Source: JBGTNQ01 sp038212375
GTDB lineage: Bacteria > Patescibacteriota > Minisyncoccia > Phycocordibacterales > Zambryskibacteraceae
Direction: 5' to 3'
DNA: 6,111 bases
NCBI GenBank assembly: GCA_038212375.1
Contig: JBBQUO010000032.1
Location: 1 to 6,111, forward strand
Shown: piece by piece, positions 1-4,116 of the stretch
Layout of the letters: each line of letters begins with the position of its first letter
Position numbering within the stretch: the first letter of the stretch is position 1
Translations under genes and position numbers: made by a program
The notes under the pieces: generated by a model
The model's database searches: none
What the model was told of the DNA's origin: nothing
Seen by the model: the letters and a program-made list of their open reading frames with translations, nothing else

Positions 1-82
1 ACACCAAAATTGCAAACAAATCAAATTGACTAACGGCTTTTTTGTATTGTCCGCCCCGAATTCCCCCAAAACAAAAAGAGGA

Positions 83-125
83 GCAAATGGAAAATTCCTC
101 CCCAAACCCCTCCTTTTCCATTTGC
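83..125. repeat. inverted repeat 1 (12-bp stem, C-rich loop)
   Basis: GCAAATGGAAAA at 83-94 is a perfect inverted copy of TTTTCCATTTGC at 114-125, leaving a 19-base loop. The loop begins with TTCCTCCCCAAA (95-106), a motif that recurs in the loop of the next inverted repeat although the stems differ. No T-run follows on either strand, so it does not look like a simple terminator. Confidence 0.75.
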
Positions 126-156
126 GACATCCGAATTCAAAAACAAATGAGCCGAG

Positions 157-201
157 GTTTTGGCAAATCCTTTCCTCCCCAAAAAATAGTTTTGCCAAAA
201 C
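157..201. repeat. inverted repeat 2 (11-bp stem, same loop motif)
   Basis: GTTTTGGCAAA at 157-167 pairs perfectly with TTTGCCAAAAC at 191-201 around a 23-base loop. The loop carries TTCCTCCCCAAA at 172-183, identical over 12 bases to the loop of the inverted repeat at 83-125, while the stem sequence is unrelated. Conserved loops on different stems suggest that the loop, or the folded shape, is what matters. Confidence 0.75.
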
Positions 202-224
202 TTCGTCCGCATTGAAGCCCCACG

Positions 225-362
225 CACTGCCCGAATACTTGGAGGGCAGAACCCCGAAAGAAAAACACCCTTTCCTTTTTCAAAAGAAATTTAACCACCG
301 CCAAATCAGAAATGTAAGGAGTGTTTTTTCTTTCGGGGTTGCCGAGGCTCTGCGAGGCAGTG
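225..362. repeat. inverted repeat 3 (branched, about 19-bp inner stem)
   Basis: AACCCCGAAAGAAAAACAC at 250-268 pairs with 321-340 on the opposite strand, differing only by one extra base in an A/T run, around a 52-base loop. Outside this stem each arm can form its own hairpin: CTGCCC (227-232) with GGGCAG (244-249), and TGCC (340-343) with GGCA (356-359). Alternatively CACTGCC (225-231) pairs with GGCAGTG (356-362) to close the whole element. The result is a branched or cruciform shape of about 138 bases. The loop starts with a pyrimidine run resembling, but not identical to, the loop motif of the two repeats to its left. Confidence 0.7.
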
Positions 363-454
363 GCGGAACGATTCATTCATCATTGGGATTTTGTCCGAAA
401 TACATTCGAACTTTGTCCAGAACATACCGCAGGAGTTTTAAACGTAGTTTACAA

Positions 455-544
455 GTGAGATTCGAAGACCTTGAATATATCGCACGGAATGCAGTGAGTA
501 CGATATGAAAGGTGTACTGACCTGTAAGGGGGGTCTCACACCTT
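455..544. other. structured block, possible small RNA
   Basis: Several short helices lie close together. ATATCG (476-481) pairs with CGATAT (501-506). AAGGTGT (509-515) pairs with ACACCTT (538-544), enclosing GACC (519-522) with GGTC (532-535). An alternative long-range pairing is GTGAGA (455-460) with TCTCAC (534-539). A strong hairpin follows at 553-584. Mutually exclusive pairings followed by a terminator-like hairpin are what a small RNA or an RNA switch would look like, but I recognise no known family, cannot identify a promoter, and cannot assign a strand. It could equally be the outer part of a dispersed repeat that includes the inverted repeats to its left. Confidence 0.25.
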
Positions 545-552
545 CTACAACG

Positions 553-584
553 AAAATTTCTGACACCTTTGTGTCAGAAATTTT
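553..584. terminator. hairpin terminator, probably bidirectional
   Basis: A perfect 14-bp stem, AAAATTTCTGACAC (553-566) with GTGTCAGAAATTTT (571-584), surrounds the 4-base loop CTTT. T-runs on both strands are supplied by the ends of the stem itself. It isolates the structured region on the left from the promoter of the DKNYW-repeat gene on the right. Confidence 0.7.
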
Positions 585-651
585 ATGTTAATTAATCAGA
601 ACTTTATCGTATGTCTAAGTGTTCTCTATTGATATGAGTTGAAATTTAGAC

Positions 652-679
652 TTAACATTTCAATGGTCTGAAGTACAAT
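652..679 (+). promoter_or_regulatory. sigma-70-type promoter, leaderless geometry
   Basis: TTAACA at 652-657 matches the -35 consensus in five of six bases, and TACAAT at 674-679 matches the -10 consensus in five of six, with a 16-base spacer. Only six bases separate the -10 box from the ATG at 686, so transcription is expected to start at or within a base or two of the start codon. No Shine-Dalgarno sequence precedes that ATG, which agrees with a leaderless message. Confidence 0.6.
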
Positions 680-685
680 GAATGC

Positions 686-1309
686 ATGAAAAAGATATTA
701 TGTATTATTGGCATATACATGGTTGCAATCTCTACTGCGACTGCTGCGTATATAATTACTACATCGAAACCTATAGCAAAAAAGGGAATAACCCAGATTC
801 CTTGTGACCATACCAATACACCCATTCCTAGAGATGCGAAAGCTGTAGCTCCAAATAGTGAGTACATGAAAAATGATAAGCATGTATATCTACTTCGAGT
901 AGATGAGGCGCGAATTGTCCCTAACGCAGACCCAGCGACATTTCGGGTATTACCCACTATTGATGAGTTTGGTATCGATGCACACCATGTGTATTACGCA
1001 GGTTGTGAACTACCTGATGCAAATGTGACAACATTCAAATATCTACCTGATGGAACTTATGGTATTGATGGAAGTCATGTCTATTGGCGCTGGATAATGC
1101 TTCCTGGTGCCGATGCGACAAAATTTGTTTCACTACCACGAGGATATGGAAAAGACGGTGTTGTCGTGTACTGGGAGGGTGAATTAGTGCCAGGAGCAGA
1201 TCCTGCAACCTTTCAGTCATTTGCAGATAAAACATCTTGTAACGGGTCTTGCACTATCACCGCTCAAGACAAGAACCACAGCTATATGTTACATGATGTG
1301 GTGCAATAA
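686..1309 (+). CDS. DKNYW-family repeat protein, exported or membrane-anchored
   Basis: This 207-residue protein starts with a short basic tip (MKK) and a hydrophobic stretch at about residues 4-24, a signal peptide or single membrane anchor, so the rest should lie outside the cytoplasm. From about residue 64 it is built of four repeats of about 30 residues, each opening with a D/K-rich turn and a V-Y pair (HVYLL 66-70, HVYYAG 101-106, HVYWRW 131-136, VVYWEG 160-165), then a P-x-A-D/N element, T-x-F, and a G-x-D turn. The tail has DKN at 195-197, apparently the start of a fifth, degenerate copy. This is the pattern of the DKNYW family, common in Gram-negative bacteria and seen in Patescibacteria; its molecular function is unknown. 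Four cysteines (40, 107, 185, 189) could form disulfides outside the cell. There is no catalytic motif. The start is supported by the hydrophobic N-terminus and by the -10 box ending six bases upstream. It is transcribed alone, with a hairpin on each side. Confidence 0.85.
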   Translation: MKKILCIIGIYMVAISTATAAYIITTSKPIAKKGITQIPCDHTNTPIPRDAKAVAPNSEYMKNDKHVYLLRVDEARIVPNADPATFRVLPTIDEFGIDAHHVYYAGCELPDANVTTFKYLPDGTYGIDGSHVYWRWIMLPGADATKFVSLPRGYGKDGVVVYWEGELVPGADPATFQSFADKTSCNGSCTITAQDKNHSYMLHDVVQ

Positions 1310-1311
1310 TT

Positions 1312-1350
1312 ATCAATACTCTCTTCTTACCAAGTTCTCAGAGTATCGAT
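1312..1350. repeat. inverted repeat just after the DKNYW gene
   Basis: ATACTCT (1316-1322) pairs with AGAGTAT (1340-1346). After one mismatch the stem continues with ATC (1312-1314) and GAT (1348-1350), around a 17-base loop. It begins two bases after the stop codon. There is no T-run after it, so it may stabilise the 3' end of the transcript rather than terminate it. Confidence 0.45.
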
Positions 1351-1382
1351 GGTCCATGTATGACTAAACTGCATTTAATCAT

Positions 1383-1417
1383 AAAAAACTGCTCGGGCAT
1401 TGTTGTCCGAGCAGTTT
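1383..1417 (-). terminator. rho-independent terminator facing the minus strand
   Basis: AAACTGCTCGG (1386-1396) pairs perfectly with CCGAGCAGTTT (1407-1417). Including one G-T pair the stem extends to 14 bp with a TTGT loop. Read on the minus strand the stem runs into six Ts (1388-1383); read on the plus strand only three Ts follow before GGCGC. The better orientation is therefore minus, implying a transcript coming from the right, although it may also stop the DKNYW gene transcript. Confidence 0.7.
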
Positions 1418-1426
1418 GGCGCACTA

Positions 1427-1477
1427 GAGCACGGGCAAGGTATCGATAATTCTTTCGTGCTCAAGCGTGAGTTTTTT
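1427..1477. repeat. small inverted repeats beside the minus-strand ORF
   Basis: GAGCACG (1427-1433) pairs with CGTGCTC (1456-1462) around 22 bases. Overlapping it, CTCA (1460-1463) and TGAG (1468-1471) form a tiny hairpin followed on the plus strand by six Ts (1472-1477). The second could be a weak plus-strand terminator, but its stem is only four pairs. Confidence 0.35.
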
Positions 1478-1684
1478 CTAAGCAGAAGCTCCTCCACCAA
1501 AACCACAAAAGCCGTCTCTGAATACCATTTGTGTTGCATTGCAACCTTGTCGAACGCACTTCCGTTTCCCCTTCTGAACAGCGAGGGTTCCGAAGAGCAC
1601 ATCGTTCCCTAGATCATTTAGAAGCTCTCTGTGTGAAGGTTCCTTTTCCCACACATGGAGATGACACCTACACAAAATGTTCAT
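1478..1684 (-). CDS. small cysteine-containing protein, hypothetical
   Basis: I do not recognise this 68-residue product. It is the best gene candidate in the 1310-1830 gap for three reasons: an AGGAG ribosome-binding site lies seven bases upstream of its ATG, a possible promoter lies further upstream, and a hairpin whose T-tract faces this strand lies about 60 bases after its stop. The N-terminus has CRCHLH (residues 5-10), a metal-ligand-like cluster. The middle (about 20-36) can form an amphipathic helix. A basic linker KGKRK (38-42) is followed by a C-terminal part with cysteines at 43, 48 and 60 and a glycine-rich end, GFGGGASA. Leader helix, basic linker and Cys/Gly-rich tail resemble a precursor of a modified peptide, but no maturation or export gene lies in the window; a small metal-binding protein is equally possible. 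Other frames here are also open, so it could be chance. Confidence 0.4.
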   Translation of the reverse strand: MNILCRCHLHVWEKEPSHRELLNDLGNDVLFGTLAVQKGKRKCVRQGCNATQMVFRDGFCGFGGGASA

Positions 1685-1691
1685 GGAGCGT

Positions 1692-1696
1692 CTCCT
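1692..1696 (-). promoter_or_regulatory. Shine-Dalgarno AGGAG of the small minus-strand ORF
   Basis: On the minus strand AGGAG (1696 to 1692) lies seven bases before the ATG at 1684, an ideal spacing. It is the strongest ribosome-binding site in the window. The neighbouring genes mostly have none, so this site is the main argument that the small ORF is translated. Confidence 0.5.
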
Positions 1697-1722
1697 GTTT
1701 GGGTAAGTTATTCCGAGATAAA

Positions 1723-1749
1723 ATTATCAGATAGATATCACTCTGTCTA
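1723..1749 (-). promoter_or_regulatory. possible promoter of the small minus-strand ORF
   Basis: On the minus strand TAGACA (1749-1744, five of six to the -35 consensus) is followed after 15 bases by GATAAT (1728-1723, five of six to the -10 consensus). The spacer is shorter than usual; TAATTT at 1726-1721 gives a 17-base spacer but a poorer -10. Initiation near 1716 would leave a leader of about 30 bases that contains the AGGAG site. Confidence 0.35.
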
Positions 1750-1830
1750 GATTTTAGTTCCCTTTTTTTCAATGTTCATATATGATGATATTCCTGCAAA
1801 AATTAACATCAGACGTAAAAAATCAATTTT

Positions 1831-2634
1831 ATGAAAAGCACTCACGCACAAATTATTGCGACTATCGGTCCAGCATCAGAAAGTTATGAAACATTTAAAT
1901 CGATGGCTGAACATGGTCTCAACGTTGTACGATTCAACTTCTCTTGGGGAACTCTTGAAGAACGAGGAAAGCAGATTAAGACAATCAGACAGGTGGCTAC
2001 TGAACTCGACAAACGTATCCCTATCATGATCGACTTACCATGCAACCGCATTCAAGAGGGTACGACACACACCTATGATGCAAACGCAGAGTCACCTTTA
2101 ACTCCGCAAGATGAGACATTTATTGAATTTGGCGTACAACAAGGAATCGAATATTTTGCACTTTCATTTGTCGGAGTTGCGCACGATGTAACCCTCTGCA
2201 GAGAAATGATAGCGAAGTACGGGGGAACTCAAAAAATCATCGCAAAGATCGAACGCCAAGTCGCCATCGACAACATTGCCGAGATCATTGAAGTCGCTGA
2301 CGCTATCATGATCGCTCGTGGCGACCTTGGAAGTGAGCTTCCTCTCGAAGATATTCCTTACGCTCAAAAGATGATCATTGAAGCATGCAAAAAAGCTGGA
2401 AAGCCTGTAATCACCGCTACGCAAATGATGCTTTCGATGGAAAAAAATCCTGCACCTACGCGAGCCGAAGTATCTGATGTTACCGCGGCAATTCTCACTG
2501 GCTCCGATGCTGTGATGCTATCTGAGGAAACTACTCAAGGAGCATATCCGGTAAATGTAATTGATATTATGCACAAGATTGTCCTCAAAGCTGAAAAGCA
2601 TATGGCAGGGGGAGATCATACAAACCATCTTTAA
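1831..2634 (+). CDS. pyruvate-kinase-like protein, barrel domain only
   Basis: Pyruvate kinase converts phosphoenolpyruvate and ADP to pyruvate and ATP, the last step of glycolysis. This 267-residue protein keeps the family's TIM-barrel core: IIATIGPAS (8-16), VRFNFS (33-38), the catalytic lysine and metal-binding glutamate in AKIER (K139, E141), ARGDLG (162-167, D165), ATQM (196-199, T197), PTRAEVSDV (209-217) and DAVMLS (226-231). It lacks two parts. The roughly 100-residue B domain, the lid normally inserted after the DxxGPKIR-like strand, is replaced by about 20 residues (68-89), and that strand is degenerate (DLPCNRIQ). The C-terminal domain, the usual allosteric region, is missing after about residue 255. 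Common bacterial enzymes are around 470-590 residues. The frame is clean and a terminator follows directly, so this looks like a genuine short form rather than a broken gene. The usual His of NFSHG is Trp39, and the Thr after the metal-binding Asp is Leu69. It may be a minimal kinase or a relative with another phosphoenolpyruvate or oxaloacetate-type activity. No clear ribosome-binding site or promoter is visible. Confidence 0.85.
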   Translation: MKSTHAQIIATIGPASESYETFKSMAEHGLNVVRFNFSWGTLEERGKQIKTIRQVATELDKRIPIMIDLPCNRIQEGTTHTYDANAESPLTPQDETFIEFGVQQGIEYFALSFVGVAHDVTLCREMIAKYGGTQKIIAKIERQVAIDNIAEIIEVADAIMIARGDLGSELPLEDIPYAQKMIIEACKKAGKPVITATQMMLSMEKNPAPTRAEVSDVTAAILTGSDAVMLSEETTQGAYPVNVIDIMHKIVLKAEKHMAGGDHTNHL

Positions 2635-2639
2635 TCTCT

Positions 2640-2672
2640 AAAGAAACCCTATCAATATGATAGGGTTTCTTT
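2640..2672. terminator. bidirectional terminator between convergent genes
   Basis: A perfect 15-bp stem at 2640-2654 and 2658-2672, with core GAAACCCTATCA, surrounds a three-base loop. Its outer ends supply T-rich tracts (TTTCTTT) on both strands. It lies six bases after the stop of the pyruvate-kinase-like gene and ten bases from the stop of the oppositely oriented ung gene, so it serves both. Confidence 0.88.
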
Positions 2673-2681
2673 ATTGTTGTA

Positions 2682-3371
2682 TTACTTCCAATCGATTGGG
2701 GTCAACCCTTGAGATACCAGATAATCATTCACTATACTAAATGGTTTACTTCCAAAGAATCCACTATGTGCAGAAAATGGTGACGGATGCGGAGACTCGA
2801 TAACCAGATGTTTTGAGCGATCGATAATTGCACCTTTTTGTTTTGCATAGTTACCCCACAAGACAAATACCAAATACTCGCGCTTGTCTGAAAGCGCTTG
2901 GATAGCTGCATCAGTAAATTCTTCCCATCCTTTTTTTTGATGTGATCCTGGTGTATGTGCCCTTACCGTAAGCGTTGCGTTTAGAAGTAATACACCTTGC
3001 TTTGCCCACCTTGATAAGTCCCCTTGTTGCTCTGGGATAATACCCATATCAGACTGTATTTCTAAAAAGATATTTCGGAGTGATGGGGGTATACTCATTC
3101 CCTCTTGCACGGCAAATGAAAGACCATTGGCTTGATGTGCTCCATGATATGGATCCTGACCAATGATGACGACTTTTACCTTGTCGAATGTGCAGAGATC
3201 GAATGCCTTAAACACATCTTTTGTTGGAGGATATACAGCACCTGAGAGATATTCGGTACGAAGAAATTCTGAAAGCTTTTGGAAATATTCTTTTTTAAAC
3301 TCACAAAAAAGACTCTGTTTCCAAGATCGTTCAATTTTTACTCCTTTTTGTTTGCTATTAATAAGATCCAT
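2682..3371 (-). CDS. ung: uracil-DNA glycosylase, family 1
   Basis: Removes uracil, produced by cytosine deamination or dUTP misincorporation, from DNA by cutting the N-glycosidic bond, the first step of base excision repair in the cytoplasm. The 229 residues match the usual length (about 220-230). All signature motifs are present: the water-activating loop GQDPYHG at 71-77 with catalytic Asp73 and the thymine-excluding Tyr75; the uracil-stacking Phe86 in GLSFAV; PPSLRNI at 95-101; LLLN at 128-131 with uracil-reading Asn131; LWG at 171-173; and the DNA-intercalation loop HPSP at 195-198 with catalytic His195. The usual Leu after HPSP is Phe199, a mild change next to the residue that fills the gap left by the flipped base. 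The start is supported by a -10 box TAAAAT ending six bases upstream, again implying an almost leaderless message. It converges on the pyruvate-kinase-like gene and diverges from the unknown gene to its right. Confidence 0.97.
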   Translation of the reverse strand: MDLINSKQKGVKIERSWKQSLFCEFKKEYFQKLSEFLRTEYLSGAVYPPTKDVFKAFDLCTFDKVKVVIIGQDPYHGAHQANGLSFAVQEGMSIPPSLRNIFLEIQSDMGIIPEQQGDLSRWAKQGVLLLNATLTVRAHTPGSHQKKGWEEFTDAAIQALSDKREYLVFVLWGNYAKQKGAIIDRSKHLVIESPHPSPFSAHSGFFGSKPFSIVNDYLVSQGLTPIDWK

Positions 3372-3377
3372 TCTTCT

Positions 3378-3383
3378 ATTTTA
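3378..3383 (-). promoter_or_regulatory. -10 box of ung, leaderless geometry
   Basis: On the minus strand TAAAAT (3383-3378) matches the -10 consensus in five of six bases and ends six bases before the ATG at 3371. The longer context TGTATAAAAT also contains a TG one base further upstream than in a classical extended -10. No good -35 is visible. Expected initiation is at or next to the start codon. Confidence 0.5.
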
Positions 3384-3407
3384 TACATTGAGTAGATAGA
3401 AAGTGCC

Positions 3408-3435
3408 TTGATTTTTCTTAGATTAGTAGTATGGT
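3408..3435 (+). promoter_or_regulatory. promoter of the unknown gene at 3441
   Basis: TTGATT (3408-3413, four of six to the -35 consensus) is followed by a 16-base spacer and TATGGT (3430-3435, four of six to the -10 consensus). The -10 box ends five bases before the ATG at 3441. It lies back to back with the ung promoter in a 69-base divergent intergenic region. Confidence 0.45.
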
Positions 3436-3440
3436 AAGAA

Positions 3441-4025
3441 ATGGACTTAGGTGGAATTCGCTACCTATCCGCTCCTTATACGAAGGGACAGCTCATGCCT
3501 CAAATGATTCGCGTGGTGCGTACCCGTAAAACTGGTGACAAAGTCATCAGCTTGCCTGAAATTGACTGTGAAAGCTCTTCTGAGGCAATCCGCCACATGA
3601 AGGACGAACTTCTAGCTGGTGGAATCGTCACGGAACAAGCTGGACGTCACCACAAGATTCTCGTCCACACCAAGCTTGAAAATGGTGGGCACGATGTCTC
3701 TGAGTATCGCGGCCCGGATGTTCTGCTCAAGCCCCTTCACGATTTCATCTACTTCAACCTTCAGTACACAGGCAAGAAAATGCACTTTGTCGAAGGTCAA
3801 GGAAACGTCCACATTGATCCTCGCATGGACCATATTCATCCTGAAATCGAACCCTTGCTCATGGGTGACGGCAGGATGAAAATTGCGATGATCATCGCGT
3901 GCGGATTCCGTAAGCCAGAGGAGATCAGAGAGCTTGCAGTACGTCGATGCCGCGACATTGTTGCGTATCGAGAGCTCATGGTGGCAGGTGAATGCAGTTC
4001 ACCAAGCGAAGCCTTCGCTTCGTAA
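3441..4025 (+). CDS. conserved-looking protein of unknown function
   Basis: I do not recognise this 194-residue protein. It looks soluble: no signal peptide or membrane segment, many charged residues and a plausible mixed alpha/beta fold. Visible features are a basic beta-type start after Met19 (MIRVVRTRKTGD), an acidic helix around SSSEAIRHMKDELLAGG, two His clusters (GRHHKI, and MDHIHPEIEPLL near residue 130), and a long C-terminal helical part rich in Arg and Glu (RKPEEIRELAVRRCRDIVAYREL). The His and Asp residues around DPRMDHIHPE could bind metal, but no known motif is complete. The start is uncertain. ATG 3441 has a -10 box five bases upstream, as in its leaderless neighbours; ATG 3495 (Met19) has an AAGGGA ribosome-binding-like site six bases upstream and would give 176 residues. 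Single transcription unit: its own promoter in front and a very strong terminator behind. Confidence 0.75.
   Translation: MDLGGIRYLSAPYTKGQLMPQMIRVVRTRKTGDKVISLPEIDCESSSEAIRHMKDELLAGGIVTEQAGRHHKILVHTKLENGGHDVSEYRGPDVLLKPLHDFIYFNLQYTGKKMHFVEGQGNVHIDPRMDHIHPEIEPLLMGDGRMKIAMIIACGFRKPEEIRELAVRRCRDIVAYRELMVAGECSSPSEAFAS
3483..3488 (+). promoter_or_regulatory. possible ribosome-binding site for an internal start at 3495
   Basis: AAGGGA lies six bases before an in-frame ATG at 3495. With transcription from the promoter near 3435 this gives a leader of about 50 bases and a 176-residue product starting MPQMIRVV. It competes with the leaderless start at 3441. Confidence 0.4.
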
Positions 4026-4039
4026 CATCTTCGTTTTTT

Positions 4040-4080
4040 ATCGCCCAGCTTTTCTTCGGAAAAGCTGGGCGATTTGTTTT
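4040..4080 (+). terminator. strong rho-independent terminator with UUCG tetraloop
   Basis: A perfect 15-bp stem, ATCGCCCAGCTTTTC (4040-4054) with its complement at 4059-4073, is capped by TTCG closed by a C-G pair, the exceptionally stable cUUCGg tetraloop. It is followed by TTGTTTTTT. On the opposite strand the stem runs into TAAAAAACG read as a T-run's complement, so minus-strand termination is also possible. It ends transcription of the unknown gene just before recG. Confidence 0.92.
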
Positions 4081-4101
4081 TTCGCTTTCAATCGAGCCAA
4101 T

Positions 4102-4110
4102 TGATAGAAT
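4102..4110 (+). promoter_or_regulatory. extended -10 promoter of recG, leaderless geometry
   Basis: TGATAGAAT is a TGn extension directly joined to TAGAAT (4105-4110, five of six to the -10 consensus). It ends exactly six bases before the ATG at 4117. The -35 region overlaps the T-tract of the preceding terminator and is poor, as tolerated by extended -10 promoters. No Shine-Dalgarno sequence fits between the box and the ATG. Confidence 0.55.
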
Positions 4111-4116
4111 GACCAT

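Larger units (their letters stand above)
1..552. other. gene-poor structured region without a supported gene
   Basis: This stretch has open frames on both strands, the longest running from a TTG at 26 to a stop at 508, but none reads like a protein: the products are rich in Lys, Arg, Ser, Pro and Phe, poor in acidic residues, match no family I recognise, and run straight through long inverted repeats. The base composition is skewed, with C-rich runs followed by A-runs. What it does hold is three consecutive inverted repeats between 83 and 362, a short direct repeat TTTGTCC at 390-396 and 412-418, and a structured block at 455-544. I read it as non-coding or mobile-repeat DNA. Whether it is transcribed cannot be decided from the sequence. 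Confidence 0.6.

Noticed and set aside
225..362. Integron attC site or CRISPR repeat interpretation of the third inverted repeat
   Set aside because: No paired RYYYAAC and GTTRRRY core sites flank the structure, there is no integrase gene, and there are no regularly spaced direct repeats with spacers.
455..470. Possible tRNA T-arm on either strand around TTCGAA
   Set aside because: TTCGAA is self-complementary, but there is no matching T-stem, anticodon arm or acceptor stem at tRNA spacing on either strand.
26..508. 160-codon plus-strand open frame starting with TTG
   Set aside because: It runs through three long inverted repeats, has an unbalanced composition with few acidic residues, has no ribosome-binding site or promoter at the start, and resembles no protein family. 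The overlapping minus-strand frames at 30-227 and 137-376 are equally poor.
455..545. Resemblance of this block to the 3' end of 23S rRNA or to a 5S rRNA segment
   Set aside because: GAAGACC followed by a TGCAGTGAGTA stretch looked rRNA-like, but the pairing partners do not fit helices of the last 23S domain, and the upstream DNA has no sarcin-ricin loop (AGTACGAGAGGACC) or other 23S core sequence.
1375..1602. Minus-strand 75-codon frame overlapping the small cysteine-containing ORF
   Set aside because: It reads through the terminator hairpin at 1386-1417 before its own stop and has no ribosome-binding site as good as the AGGAG of the ORF starting at 1684.
1400..1734. Plus-strand frames at 1400-1612 and 1531-1734 in the 1310-1830 gap
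   Set aside because: The first begins within the hairpin at 1386-1417, neither has a ribosome-binding site, and the products look random; they are shadows of a locally GC-richer stretch.
1831..2634. Pseudogene or frameshifted pyruvate kinase
   Set aside because: The frame is uninterrupted, both catalytic clusters are intact, the C-terminal domain is not found in any frame after the stop, and a terminator follows six bases later, so a real short form is more likely.
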